Below, piece by piece: positions 12,331 to 24,952 of a stretch of 64,000 nucleotides of DNA. The stretch spans positions 54,262,693 through 54,326,692 of the forward strand of contig CM039122.1 of NCBI GenBank assembly GCA_022036555.1, in the 5' to 3' direction. This stretch comes from Microstegium vimineum. Lineage: Eukaryota > Streptophyta > Magnoliopsida > Poales > Poaceae. The translations under genes were made by a program, and so were the position numbers. Position 1 is the first letter of the stretch; the number at the start of each line of letters is the position of its first letter. The notes beneath the pieces are model-generated. The model ran no database searches. It was not told the origin of the DNA and saw only the letters and a list, made by a program, of their open reading frames with translations.

Positions 12331-13688
12331 CGAGCGAGTACTACATAACTACGAATCTAAAAATCTAAAATAAATGCACGTGAACGAAGAGAACGGGAGC
12401 CAAAAGTCAGCCTTGCCATTAGGTTTTTACCGACGCTTCGGTTCGGGTTTTTTTGTTTCCAGAACCAAGAAATGAGAGCTGCCCAGTTTGCTTTTTTTTT
12501 TTTTTTGAACTCGAGCTGCCCAGTTTGCTAAAATACCAAAACCGATATGCTATGTTGTTATGTATACGGGGCGATTGGGAAGAGTTGTGTGCCTATATAC
12601 CAAATCATGTGTCAAGATGTAACTACTGACTAGAGCAAGACTCGTCCTCCTCAACGGATTGGTGAAGCACTCAGCGTCTTCCGTGTGCGGTTAGGAAGGA
12701 CGAGTCACTGGGGCGAGCTAGCAAGGAGTGGGCAGAACGGCACGACGGCGTACTCGCCACCGGCCGCCGAGCAGAATGCCCAAGCAGTGAGATGCCCTGG
12801 CAACGGTCACCGAAATACCTTTATATCCTTCCCGCGTGCCGATTAAACGAGAACATGATAATCCGTATGTGTGCCTCGTTGTGACGTGAATCCGATTCAC
12901 GTGAGCTTTCTGCTCTCCAATGCATTGTATGCGCCACAAGTACCCCAGTCCACGTGCAAGGATGTTTGGTTCCCAGCCACGTACTGCTCGCCAGTACTGC
13001 TCGCCAAAACTGCGGCTCGCCACCAACCGAAGGCAGCTGTTTGGTTGAGTGTTTGGATACCGCGGCCACAGCAATTCTCAGTTCAAAAGTTCGCCACAGC
13101 TACGGCGAGAATTTCAGCCACCACAGATTAGGCGCCACCACACTCGCCTCCAATTGTGTGGCGGTGAACCAAACGTGCCCACATGTACAATCAGCTGAAT
13201 AAAGATATCCTAGTGCCTCCCAACCAAAAAGAAAGCTACTCCTACTTGCACATTTCGAACTGCCTGCTCTTGATACCTACACATCTTCTGTCTTCATATA
13301 TAACCGGCATGTCAACCCAAAAATCAAACAAAACAATTAAGAACGACACAGCAACAGATTTTACTGAGGGCGCTACAGAGGCAGACTAGACATGGAGATT
13401 GGGGCACAACTTATTATCAAAACAAATAAAAAAAAACAGCAGGGCAAAACAGCAAAAACGGGAATCCTCAGCTTTGACTCCAGATTCCCAGCACCTGCGT
13501 TCAGACAGGCATGGTGCAAAAGCAATTTCTGAAACCACACCAGCCAAACAGCTCAAAACCACTAATGCTGTCAGTCATCGATGCCGGAAAACATTCTGTT
13601 CTAACCTGCCCCCAATTTCCTTATTAACCAACTTAGGTAGCGCCTAAAACCAGCCAATCTAGTACATCCAGTCCAGGGTGTCAAAGAG

Positions 13689-16600
13689 TTATCTGGTCCA
13701 GGGCCCTCGGAATGGCCTGTTTGTAAAGTCAGATGGCATTCCAGGATTTTGTTGTATCAAGTTTGTCCAATGTGAGCTATCCAGAGACCCTACAGGTCCT
13801 ACCTGACTGCTTGTGCCACTGGCCATATCCTGGGTGAAGCCATAGATATCCGGAAACGTAGGGTTTGTGTCACTCCTAGAAAGATAATTCTGAGGTGGAC
13901 AAAATTGATTCCTTGGCTCAATGAGTTGGCTGCGGCTTGACCCACCATGACCCATGTGTACTGATGGCTGGTTGTACTGAGATATGGCGCTGAACAGAGT
14001 TCCATCGGTGCTGCTTCCACTTGGTAAGGCCTGGGGTAAGCAGTTAGCCGAATGCAACCCCAACAGATTATCATTATTATTATGTGACTGAGAGCCCTCG
14101 GGGAAGCAGCTATACTTATGATCCATTGAATCAAAAGCAGCATAGGAATGCTGTTCAGAGATTGGAAGGTTTACTTTAGTTGGAAAACTCACATCCGTGT
14201 AGTAATCCTCGTGAAGCTGCGCATAAAGGCCATTGTCACCCTGATCAATTAACTGATGCTGCTCCTGCAACAACCTGGGAAATGGAGCAGATTGAGCCAA
14301 ACGTTTATTCACCAAACAATGCAAACCAGTTGACTGTTTCATGCTATTTGCATGTTGAAAGGGATTGTAGACTGCTCCAATGTCCTTTGCTGTCTTGAGC
14401 TGACCATTGCTATGCAGATTTGAGAAAGGTTCAATAACTGATGCTGGATTGTCCAGTGCGAAAGCAGACGAGGCAAGTTGAGGTTGCTGCTGACTTAAAA
14501 TACCATTATTCAAGTAAACTGAAGAATTATGTTGCCCTGAAGAGAGATAAGGCTGTCTAACCTGCAAGTCACCTGAGCCATTATACGCTATATTCTGTGG
14601 AGGGCGATAATGGGACTGAAGAGGGCCTGCCAACTGCCATCTGACTTTCTCAACTTTTGCTGCTTGGTCATTTAGATCCAGAAAACCTTCCACACGCATT
14701 TGTTCTCCAGAGGACTTAGGTAGTTGTGAAGAACTGCACGATGGTATCATAACGTTCTCAGTCTCATCTTGGTCAATTACAGTGTTCATCTTTGGATGAC
14801 TCATTTCTGAAGAAATATTTGGACACTGGTGAAAATTGTGGTTGACAACAGCATGGCCGATGATTTCCAGGTCCTGATCTTGCTCATAAGCATGAACTGA
14901 TGGACCTTTGTAAGAAACTCCATCAAGATCTAGTTGCATATTTTTGCCGTTATGATTGTCAACAACCAGTCTATCTTTACACAATTTGATGTTCATGAGA
15001 ACTTCACTCTGCTTATCAGGGTTGTTGGCACAGCAGCTAATGCCTTTATCTACACAGCTGACACCATTACGATTTTGATCCGGCACATCAGATTTTTGCT
15101 CACTCTGACTAGTTATATCTATACCCCTGACTACCATGAGATCACGATTTTCCACACTCATACAGTGAATAAGGTAAACAGCCTGCTCATCATCCTGATC
15201 TTGAAGAGATGTGCTCTGATCATGCCCACCTTGCAATATACTTTGAGGTGAGCATTCTACCTGGTCATTTCGAAAAACTGAGGTACCATCATTTTCACTA
15301 GCACCAATTTGTCCTAGCCCTTTCGTTTTGTCTGTTAACTGGTCTGCCTTCTCATCATAAACAAACATAAATAAACCATAATCATCTATTGGGTATTTAA
15401 AAACAAATGAAGATTGTTTTATTATAGGAATTTATTTTCATTATGAAGATTACAACAAAGATGTGACAATATAATTAGCTTATACAAATAAGATAACACT
15501 GCAGGGTAATTCGCCATTCATAATGAAATACTACCTACAGCTTTCATACTAGATGCATCTATTACAAATTCAGTATCTTTGTAGTCAGGTATTTTCATCT
15601 ATAGTGGTGAATGCTATGATACACTGTAAAAGGGCAAGATACATAACAGAAGTAAGCATAAACTGTTATCATCCACTGTATTTTTTTATACATTCAAGTA
15701 AATGACTTCCCTCAGGACAAAAATAGAGGACTTAAGAAAAAGAATTGAAGGGCAAGTCACGGCGAACCTTTCTCAAGACAGATACATTCTTCTGTTCAAG
15801 CTCAAGGCCTAATAACTTTCTTGATTTCTCCATCAGAAACTTCCTTTCCCTAAGAACCTCGAAGGAAGCAGGTAAATCATTGCAAGACATTTTCAACCTG
15901 TCATGTAAATAGTTCCTCATAAGAAAAATGGTCTACAAAAGATATACTCCCTCCATCCCAAATTATAAGTCATTCAAGAATCTTGGAGAGTCAAAGCATC
16001 TCAAGTTTGACCAAAATTATTGAGAAAATTATAAAGATTTATGACATTAAATAGGTATACTATGAAAATATAATTTGGAGAATCTAATGATATTTAGTTG
16101 GAATCATAAATATTATTATATTACTCCCTCCGTTCCAAATTATAAGACGTTCCAAGAATCTTGGAGAGTCAACACATCTCAAGTTTGACCAACAATTATA
16201 GAAAAAACTATAAAGATTTATGATATCCAATAGACATAATATGAAAATATAATTGATAACGAATCTAATGATACTTATTTGGCATTATAAAATATTACTA
16301 TATTGTCATATAAGTTTGGTCGAAGTTGAAATGTTTGACTCTCCAAAATTCTTGGGATGTCTTATAATTTGGAACGGAGGGAGTATTATATAAATTTGGT
16401 CAAACTTAGGATACTTTGACTCTCCATGAGGGCACTCCCAATGCAGAAACTATCGAGTAGTTTCTACGCCACAAGACAGTCTATAGAAACAACACTCCTT
16501 AATGCAGTATTTTTTGGAGCGTCCACCAAAATAATCAGACCAATCGTTTACCTCTCTTCTCTCCTGTTCCTCCAGATCCAGTGTGGACGGGTGTGACTGG

Positions 16601-19600
16601 GATTTTTGTGCAGCTTGCTTGATCCAATGATCCGATTCCAAACGAATGGGACAAAAAAATGAGTTCCGCAGCAAAGGGTGCACGCCTGCTGCTTTGCTGC
16701 TCTGCTCTGGAACACACAGGCCACGTGCGTGCCTCTGTTACTCTGTATTCCCTTCATTCCCTCTTTGCCTCCTGTTCTGTGCAGCGAGGCCGACGAACGG
16801 CGTAACGACCTGCCCCCATAGGCCAGTCCGATGGCGGCGACGACCGCCTCCGTCGCAGCACGCGTCGTCAGACGCGTTGGCGGTGGTCGGCCAGCCGTCC
16901 ACTGTGGCGTCGAGGCCAGCCCAGAACCCACTCAGCACAGCGAGGTCACCTGCCGCACGGTCTCCATAGCGGGACTGCGCGTGTAGCCTTCGCACACGGG
17001 ATCTGCAGTCAGCTGATGGAAACCATGCTCTCCTCCCCCAACGGGATGTCGGATGGTTTCAAACTGCTCGGTAGGCTTGAAGACTCAGTGTCTAACTTAG
17101 AAACTGTTTCTTCTTTTTCTGCTCTCTCCCCTCATTTAACTACTTGCCACATCAGCAAAACGCTTACGTGGCAGGACAATTAATGTACATACAAACTATG
17201 ATAGTTTCTGCATTGTGAGTGCCCTGATTCTTGGAATGACTAGTAATTTGGGATGGAGTAAATACTAAAGTAAGCATTACTGACCAAAGCTCACGCAGTC
17301 TCCTCTGTTCATCCTCTAGTAAAGCTCCATATGGTTTTACATGGGATTTATCAAGGCCACCAATTACACGTGAAACATGCTTCGTCTGAATACCATCCCC
17401 AGATTGCTTCAGTCTCTTTATATGGTTGAGCTGTGTTCTACTAACCTGAAAAGGTTACAAAAGCAAAGGTACCAGCATTCAGTGAATGCGTCACAATCAT
17501 TGTATAGACTCTGAAATAGGTGTTGCTATTCGGCATCCTACATTCCTACTGGAGTATTTTGCAATTTATTTTAATATAAGCTTTGTCATTATTGGTGGTG
17601 AAAGGTGAATTTTAAAAACCTGAAAAGTCAAAAGTATCATGTAATTTGGGCAGAGGTGATGACACCAAAGTAATAGTTATGCATAAAAAAGCTGTCATGA
17701 ACAGTCCAGTCACTGCTGATAAATCCGTTCGTAGATTAGAGTCACATAATAAAAAAAAATGATGCAGACTGATTTAAGAAATTCTGACTCAGTTCTACAT
17801 CATTCGCACATTAGCACAACCCTTCACAATGTTCTTCATAAAACAATTACGAAAGAAGTTAATGGCGAAATAAGAAAGTAACAGGATGGAAAAAAGAATA
17901 GGATCTATGGAAAAGAACAGAATCTATAAGTAAGATAATGAAGTGCACACTCAATCAGCTGGTAGCACATTGTGAGACATGGACTGACTACAAGCAGCGT
18001 ATGAAGCTGAAAACATGGACTGAAAACAAATCTCTCTTCTTCCAGTTCAGCATACCACATTTCAAAAATAATTTAAAACAGTACGGACAAGGAGAGCAAA
18101 TACGCACACAGAGGACCTAATTTGTACCTGCTAGTTGGCAACCACACTAAATTACAGGAATAAATGCATGTCGAGATGACTTTTTCTTAAAGAAGCTCGG
18201 TTACCAAAGCTGAGCAAAAGTAAGTCATTGTTACCCTTCATATGAGATAGCTATCTAACCTTGATGTATGACATAAACTTTGAAACGTCAATTCTTTGTG
18301 CAACCTTCATGGGCATTCCACTCTTAGTAGCTTTCAGCTGCATGGCTCCTTGCATCTGATTACCAAGGTCATCCCTGAAAAAGCATAACAAAACGGTTTA
18401 TCAATTAGTAAGTTTTATAGAAATTCATTGTTCTCGTCTTGAATTGAGTTTGCTCTTCAGAATGCAGTATAGAAGCATGCATAGTGTTGTAAGTTTTGCA
18501 GTTTTGCACCACAAGCAACGCTGGGTCTGCACTAGATATTCTCCTTGAAGTTGAAAAGAAAATACAACCATAAAGTATTAATAGACCTCTATGGTCAGAT
18601 ATTACATGAAAAAAACTAAGTTCTTTAATGCTTACAGAGAAATCAGTTGAAATTATCCATATGAAGTGCCAGAAAACTGAAACATTAAACAATTTAGCAC
18701 TTGAACACTATACACCCATGACTCCAAGGTGAGGCTACTTGCCATGTGCCATTCTGCCAACCAGCACAAACTTTTCCAAACAGATTTTTTAACAAATGCA
18801 TATTCCAACTCGATGAACCAACCATCTGAAACTCTTGGAGACACAAACAGGCAAAAGATAAAAGGTTGATCTTGCATACAGGTCATAGGAAATACTGTGG
18901 TAGACTAACAAACAAGGGCAGATCAGAAAAATAAATAAACAGTAATAGTTCTCGTTAATTGCACGAGCATTAGTATTGCAAGAATAGGGTTCAGAAAGGT
19001 TTAAGAGTTTTAGACTACAGTCAGAGCCAGCTTAGGGTCATCATATGCACCAGCAGATTTGAAATGTGAATGAATTGGACAAAATGAAGCAAATTATGTA
19101 ACTAATTCAACCCTATATGAAAGAAAACCAGAGAGCAAGTAAATAAATCATTGAATCACCCAAGAGTCAAGAAAGAAATAATTTAAGCAAGCCCAACCTG
19201 AACAAATTCTCTGTATCACTGCAACTTAGCCATCTTTTCCTCCAATTCTTCAAGGTTTCAACCATGCTGCAGTCACTTAACAATTAATATCAAGAGATCA
19301 TCTTAGATGGCAAACTTATAATAGACTTGCATTGGTTTTGGGCATACTTGGAATGGTAATTAAGCAAGTTAACATGATATGCCTTCTCATCCTTTTTTAT
19401 GTGCTTCTCCTTGTTAAGTAGTGCATCAGGATGAATATCACCATAGCAAAGAGAGGATGACCTATAGTCCAAAATTTAATCAATGATCTAAAAAATATAG
19501 GAAGAGGTAAAACAGTACCATAGACAAACTGATGGAAAGTTCAGCGGGCAATTTTAGGAGTACAAGAGCAGGTCTAAAGAAAAGGTTCCAGTATGGTATA

Positions 19601-22105
19601 TTCTAGTGCAACATTATCTAAGGATAAACAGAATGAGTGCATTGATGCACATATAATAGGGACGAAACTCAACATAGGATAATGGAACCTTCAGGCAATA
19701 AATCAGCTTTAAATTGTGTGAACCAATGATCAGTGCCCACGGAATGTTATGTAAAAGCATCAGTAGCTTTGATGTTTGATCTGAGAAGATTCAGAAGTTG
19801 CTAATTGTCCTATAAAAGTTGTTGGATGTGTAGCAGTGCAAGTATATTTTCTTAGAGCATCTCCAAGAGACTAGCCAAATCGTTTTCTAAAGTTAAATTT
19901 GGCTATTGTCTAACGAAAAAACGTCTCCAACAGACTCTGTAAATGACTCTATATTTAGTGATTCTTTATCCCATCTAATTCACTCTCTACTTTTGGATAG
20001 TCATCCTCACTAGCCATATAGCTTTTTCATTTTACAGAGTCTGTTGGAGTAATCTAGTATTATCAATTTTAGAGAGTAGCCAAATCACTAAATTTGGCTA
20101 GTATTTTTAGCTACTCTCTTGGAGATGCTCTTAGGTTCATGAACTAGTAGGCCCTGCAGGCAGCCCAAAGCGGCAAAGAGGCCCATGTGTACTGCCCAAT
20201 AGCACTGGCACGCATGTACAGTAAAATTCTGGCACTATAGCAACAGCCTCGAATCCTGCTTGGACATAGTTAGATAGGACTCGATTATAAGGTTATTATT
20301 AAGGTATTTTTAGAACATTAAATTAAATTCAATAGTTAAAAAATTGCATTTTCCTGAGCAGCTTATGTTGTTTACTGGTGCACACTAGGTCCATACCACT
20401 TCGGGAGGCCGATTCATCCTGCATGGCGATGCCAACATGGATTCCAGGTCACTTGAGATACGCACGAGGGAGGGAGCGCCTAGAAATATGCACTTAGCCT
20501 CCCAAGCTTATCCTGTTTTCATTTGCATCCCTCCATCCTGTCTCCCAAATCTTCTCCCCTTTTGGTGTGGATGATCCTGATTGGTGCAGAGTGAAGGATC
20601 TGCCCCAAGCTTGCCCATGACCACATCGCCCTAATGGTTGCGTGCATGCTCAACTCCATCTTCACCTTCCGCAACAGGGTCAAGATTGGCTACGCCACCG
20701 AGCTCAAGGTGTTCCGGAGGCAAGAGAAATAAGATTTGGGGACAGGATGCAGGGATGGAAATAAAAATGGGCAAACATCAAGGGGCTAAGTTGTATATGT
20801 CCAGCGAGGAGAAGCATGACTAGAAGGGAAACCCTCAACAAATTCTGCAGCCTCCGTGCGCAAGGCCCCAAGCCACCACACCCATTCAGTTGCCAATTCT
20901 TGAAAATTCATCCAATGTTCACGATTTCCAACAAATCCGAAGCCCATAAAGCATTTATTAGTTACCAAAAAACAATGAATAGATCTCGTGCCTTGGGTTC
21001 TACCAAGACAAACCGAACTGTGGGGGGGAAATAAGATACATGTAGTCGTGTGCCTATTTCAAAACCATAGTAGGTACTTTTCACATAAACTGGACTGGAA
21101 GTAAGTTAGGGATGGAAACGGATCTAATATAAACAGATCTACGGAAACAAATACAGATGTTAATTTTTCTCGGATTCAGAATTTCAATACGCATATTGTC
21201 AGGTGTGTCAGATACAAATACGAACAGGTAGTTTGGGCCTGAGAGACAGTCGGATATCAAACAGATCTGGAGACACTGAATATACGAACTCGGATGTGGA
21301 CGGATCTGAAAGGAACATTGAATATCTAGGCTCAGATACAGACAGATTTAAACCCTTAAGACAGACGGGCGAGAATATCTGGCCCACGTTTCATCCCTAG
21401 AAATAATAGAACTAGCTCACAACAAAATATATCCACAACAGAGAAAACAGAAGGCACAACTGTATGCCTCTACAACCCTAGAAATGCAAAATAAAATGGG
21501 TACATGGGAATCAATTCAGAGAACTTGCCAGCTGAGGGAAGGATTTCCAAAGTGATGATTTTTTCCCGAAAGCAACGAATATACATTTTCTTCTGCGTCA
21601 GTCTCGCTTGGAAGAAATTGTATTAGAAATTTTCTCTCGGCTTCTGTAAGAGACGTAGACCATACCTACATCAAGGACAAAGTTTGTTGATAGCACCAAA
21701 TAGCAAGTCAAGGCAATTGTAGAAGATAAATGAAAACAGATCATGGTAAATAATCTCAGAAGTTAATATTAGAAAAGAAGCTAGGTATACCTCATAGGAC
21801 AGCACACCTCTCAGGCTCTTAAGAGAGAAAGTCTCTGGAGGAACATATGTAACATCAGCAAGGCCTGAACAATGTTTCTGGCTTTCCATGAAAGGGGCCA
21901 TGTCTGACCACAAAATTCCAACTTGTTCCTTCTCTGGCACAACTTTCCTCAGATATTGGTCCCATTTAAGACCGATATGAGACTTCAAACTTACTAGACA
22001 ATGAGATGAGTCAAATTTTGGTTTCTTCCCCGGCCTGCACTGCTCTGAGTTGGTAGAATTTGTCTGTCGTTTATTTTGCTTGCTTGCTGACATTATACAG
22101 GTCAT
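13689..22105 (-). CDS. NFRKB-like nuclear protein, DEUBAD type (8 exons, about 900 aa)
   Basis: Plant homologue of nuclear factor related to kappa-B-binding protein, resembling Arabidopsis At5g13950; the family is linked to the INO80 chromatin remodeller. Exons in transcript order: 22105-21791, 21665-21529, 19461-19348, 19266-19198, 18374-18260, 17445-17285, 15897-15768, then a large last exon ending at 13689. All phases agree for exons 1-7 (347 codons). Exon 8 can join in frame at 15350, or at an upstream AG near 15,388 if exon 7 uses a downstream GT. Residues ~60-150 hold the DEUBAD signature (VWSTSLTEAERKFLIQFLPS), followed by LCYGDIHPDALL, a basic block and RVIGGLDKSHVKPYG. The last ~550 residues are Gln/Ser/Asn-rich with no known domain, which suggests disorder. 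The start may be the ATG at 22105 or the in-frame ATG at 22093. Intron 2 is GC-AG. Identification is confident; function is by family. Confidence 0.85.
16124..16383. mobile_element. Stowaway-like MITE, inner copy
   Basis: Ends CTCCCTCCGTTCCAAATTAT and the complement ATAATTTGGAACGGAGGGAG are near-perfect inverted repeats flanked by TA (16122-16123 and 16384-16385). The length is 260 bp. It belongs to the same family as the element it interrupts, but its ends match each other better, which suggests it is younger. Confidence 0.85.
16430..17224. mobile_element. 795-bp TIR element with TGA target duplication, nested in a MITE
   Basis: The terminal inverted repeats begin GGGCACTC and run 24 bp with one mismatch. 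TGA flanks both sides (16427-16429 and 17225-17227). Removing the element restores the host MITE sequence TCTCCATGATTCTTGG, close to the usual family sequence. A 3-bp duplication fits the PIF/Harbinger superfamily, though TGA is not the commonest site. The middle (about 16,640-16,990) is GC-rich and has compositional open frames only; it might be a captured genomic fragment. Confidence 0.75.
19855..20130. mobile_element. Tourist-like MITE, TTA target duplication
   Basis: Ends GAGCATCTCCAAGAGA and TCTCTTGGAGATGCTC are inverted copies. TTA occurs at 19852-19854 and 20131-20133. The interior includes mirrored segments such as TAGCCAAAT and ATTTGGCTA. It lies in the GC-AG intron of the NFRKB-like gene. 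Confidence 0.85.
21107..21399. mobile_element. hAT-like MITE
   Basis: The left end TAGGGATGGAAACGG and the right end CCACGTTTCATCCCTA form imperfect inverted repeats of a type common in plant hAT elements. The flanks (AAGTAAGT before, GAAATAAT after) resemble a decayed 8-bp duplication. The interior repeats CGGAT/CAGAT words. It lies in intron 2 of the NFRKB-like gene. Confidence 0.55.
21527..21530 (-). other. GC splice donor of intron 2, NFRKB-like gene
   Basis: On the minus strand the exon ends ...CTCAGCTG and the intron begins GCAAGT, the strong consensus for a GC-AG intron. The split Trp codon TG|G continues at 19461, after an AG, into conserved LCYGDIHPDALL. No GT donor nearby keeps both phase and homology. 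The intron is 2,067 bp. Confidence 0.75.
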
Positions 22106-24440
22106 TTGGTCATTTAACTGGAAGACTGGAAACCCTAATCTTGCTTCAATCCTAATTTATTTCAGATGTCATAGACAATCATGGAGCACCTAAAACATGA
22201 CATATATAGGTTACATTTTCAACTCATTATATAAGAAGCACGATCGACTAAATAGTGGAACACACTGAAAGATTGGTCTATCGAGCTCCACAAACCAAAG
22301 TAAGTCAAATCATAAAACTGACAGTAGATAATCATCGTAAGGCCAAAGAAAATAAGTACAAGAAATGATGATAAAGTTTTGTTTATCTGAACAATAGTTA
22401 GCATGATCAACCACAATGGCACAGTGTTAATTTCAAATGGCTAGGTACACAAACTGCAGTTAGTACCAAAACATTCACAGTGTGTTGTAAAGCTCCCAAG
22501 ATTTGGAAGTTATACTCATGAGACTCTACACCTGCTCATGATTTGGTCAGTTTGGTCATTATTGCTGTTAAGTTCTCCATTTTTTTCATTATGTAAGATT
22601 TGAAAGTCTACAGTAGTAAATTTTGACAATTAGATAGAATACATTATCAATTGTTCCAAAATCAACATAATGTTGAAGATATGTAAATACAAATTTCAAG
22701 TAGAACCTTTAGATACTAACATAACACACATATAAATTTGTCTGATTGTTAGTTAAAAGTCATAAAGTTTGATTTTTTCAAATTTTATTCCCAATCACCA
22801 TACATAAAGAAAAGGAGGGAGTATTAGCGAACATAGATGGTTCTTATATGTAACTCAATTGTATCAATTCCAGCCAAATAAAGCAAGGGGAAACAAGAAT
22901 CATTCAATCTAATGACATGGTTTGGTCATTTTCACTTTTTCTAAATATATGATATCTCTAGATAGAATCTAGGGATTATTATGGTGATATTGAATTTTAC
23001 ATAATCAAAATGTTATATTTTTTAAATTACTACATGAATTTTCTGGAAATGCATGATACAAGATGAGGCAATATGCTTTGTTATCATGCATTTTTCATCA
23101 TACACCAATCCATTCAGTCAACTTTTGTGTCAAATAACTACAGGTACAATTTAAATCATTAATCTGGTAATAGGGTAAATTAAGCATCACTATTGAACAA
23201 ATAATGAAACTATGACAATAATACCACAAAACCAAAAGTATACTCCCTCACTTCAAGATTATAGTTTGCATGTTCTAATAAAATGCTTCCTCCATCCCAA
23301 ATTATAAGACATTTGACTTTTTTTTACCCCAAGTTTGAACACTCGTCTTATTCAAAAAGTTATGCTATAGTCAAATTTAAGTCATTCTTAAATAACTTTT
23401 ATTAATAAAATAGGCCACGACAAAAGAAGTGATATTTTGCACAAACTTTTTTAGTAAGACGAGTGGTCAAACTTGGAGTGAAAAAAGTCAAACATCTTAT
23501 AATTTCGGATGGAGGGAGTAACATTTAACCGCTGCTTTGTATCTAACGCCCTTTTTGGATTCACTATCTCATAATAGTTATCTGACTAATCAAGGTTCCA
23601 AAAAGCGCTAAAGCCAGCTGCTGCTGGCTCCCACCTTGGCGACGACGGCAGGCGACTGACTAGAGGCGGAGCCGCTGATCCCACTGCTGAGCCTGCGACC
23701 AGGGGCGGAGACAGGGGGGGGGGCTGTATGCAAGTAAAATTTACACTAAAAAATTTAAAATTTAAATAAAATTTAAAAATCTAACAGTGTCGGGCCCCCT
23801 AACATTCAAAAATAATAATAATTTTCTAGCTCCGCCCCTGCCTGCGACTCCTGCCGCTGCCGCCGTCGCCTGCGTGCCGAGCAGGCCGGGGGGAAGAGGG
23901 GGGCTGTTGGAGCGGAAGATGAAGCGCCGGTGCTGCGTGGAAGTGGCCCGGTTTGGTAGCGATCCTTGAGCAGCTTCAGGAGCTGTTTTGAGCACCTCAC
24001 AACCAAACGCAAACGGGTTCACAGCAACCAGCTCCACCGATGAATCTCCGCAAAACGCGCAGAGAGAGCAGCGAGAGTTGGAGGAGCTGAAAAAAAAAAA
24101 GTAGATCTCACCTGCTCCTTCTCCCTTCTCAGGCGGGATGGACGCCGCTACCCCTGGATCGACGCGCTGCGGCTTCTCCTCCCTCCTCACGCGAGTAGCT
24201 GGCGACGGAGAAGAAGCCCGGCGACCAGGAACGACGGAGGGAGGCGGGCCGGCGATGAGAGGCAAGACGGCGCGGAGGCAGGGCGGGAGAGGCGAACGCG
24301 GGCCGTCGCTCGGCGGCGCGACGGGAAGTGTGGGGCGGTGGTGGTAGTCCGAGCCGCAGCGGTGGGGCGGCGAAGTTCGTGGTAGGCGTGCACGAGCCGC
24401 GGGATATGCCGGTGTCCTCTCCCGAGAGTGATGGGTGGGA
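22106..24440 (-). promoter_or_regulatory. Probable 5'-UTR intron and first non-coding exon of the NFRKB-like gene
   Basis: A GC-rich block at about 24,114-24,440 ends on the minus strand with GAGCAG|GTGAGAT, a good splice donor. CCAG acceptors follow pyrimidine-rich sequence just upstream of the start codon near 22,125-22,135. I infer a leader exon and a roughly 2-kb leader intron, a layout common in plant housekeeping genes. An ATG at 24,265 lies in this block; whether it is a uORF or an N-terminal extension cannot be told. Between 22,140 and 23,780 I see only AT-rich DNA and a MITE. Confidence 0.4.
23285..23518. mobile_element. Stowaway-like MITE
   Basis: Left end CTTCCTCCATCCCAAATTATAAGACATTTGACTTTTTT and right end AAAAAAGTCAAACATCTTATAATTTCGGATGGAGGGAG are long inverted repeats, including the subterminal AAGTTTGA/TCAAACTT. 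TA follows the right end; the left flank is TG, so the duplication is decayed. The element lies in the inferred leader intron. Confidence 0.75.
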
Positions 24441-24952
24441 TAAGGGAAACATAAATAAAAGAAGAAAAAAAATAAGGCTATTATAGATACTTAGTATATT
24501 GCTCGTCCTAACCTACGATAATATTAAGAAAAATAAAACATAAAACATAAAACAAAATAAATCATGCTTAGATCATTAGATGGTCATTCTAAGAAAAAAT
24601 AAATAATAAAATTAAAACGAATCATGCTTTGTGTAGGCTCTCGACGAATGTATATAGGTAGTCATTAGGTCATGAAACAACCATGCTTAGATTGTCAGAC
24701 ATACATAGGTTTTCTTATCAAATATACATCACATTGTACACTGAATTACAAGTGCTATATCTAACAATAAAAGTGAAAAGGGAAACCTCACAATGCCCAA
24801 AGTTCATATAGATAAGTCGCTCCACTATGCATATAGCCACAATGAACCAAACACAAACCTCCAACCTTCTTCAATGGTTTGATGCAATGACAGACCCTCT
24901 GGAAACACCACACTCAATTGCAAACTGAAGATAGTTTGTCATGGCCTTCAAG
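24441..24952. other. AT-rich stretch between two minus-strand genes
   Basis: Nothing coding is seen. It likely holds the 3' end of the MLLE-containing transcript and the upstream region of the NFRKB-like gene. A short direct repeat containing AGATCATTAGATGGTCATT-like words occurs at about 24,568-24,700. Confidence 0.35.

Larger units (their letters stand above)
11015..13688. other. Intergenic region with short duplications, no gene seen
   Basis: No gene can be supported. The part at 11,018-11,280 looks like another degenerate MITE (GAGCAAGTATTATAG at the left, repeated TAGCCTCTTAT at the right). At 12,955-13,180 imperfect inverted ends (GTTTGGTTCCCAGCCAC versus GTGGCGGTGAACCAAAC) suggest a further MITE. 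From 13,200 to 13,688 lies the likely 3'-UTR and flank of the minus-strand NFRKB-like gene. Confidence 0.35.
15947..17258. mobile_element. Stowaway-like MITE interrupted by two later insertions
   Basis: The left end (CTCCCTCCATCCCAAATTATAAGTCATTC) lies after TA at 15945-15946, and the matching inverted right end (GAATGACTAGTAATTTGGGATGGAG) lies before TA at 17259-17260. Removing the insertions at 16124-16383 and 16430-17224 would leave an ordinary-sized MITE. The cluster lies in the intron between exons 6 and 7 of the NFRKB-like gene. Confidence 0.75.

Noticed and set aside
16548..16995. Open frames on both strands within the NFRKB-like intron
   Set aside because: They fall inside the 795-bp TIR element and have no recognisable motif.
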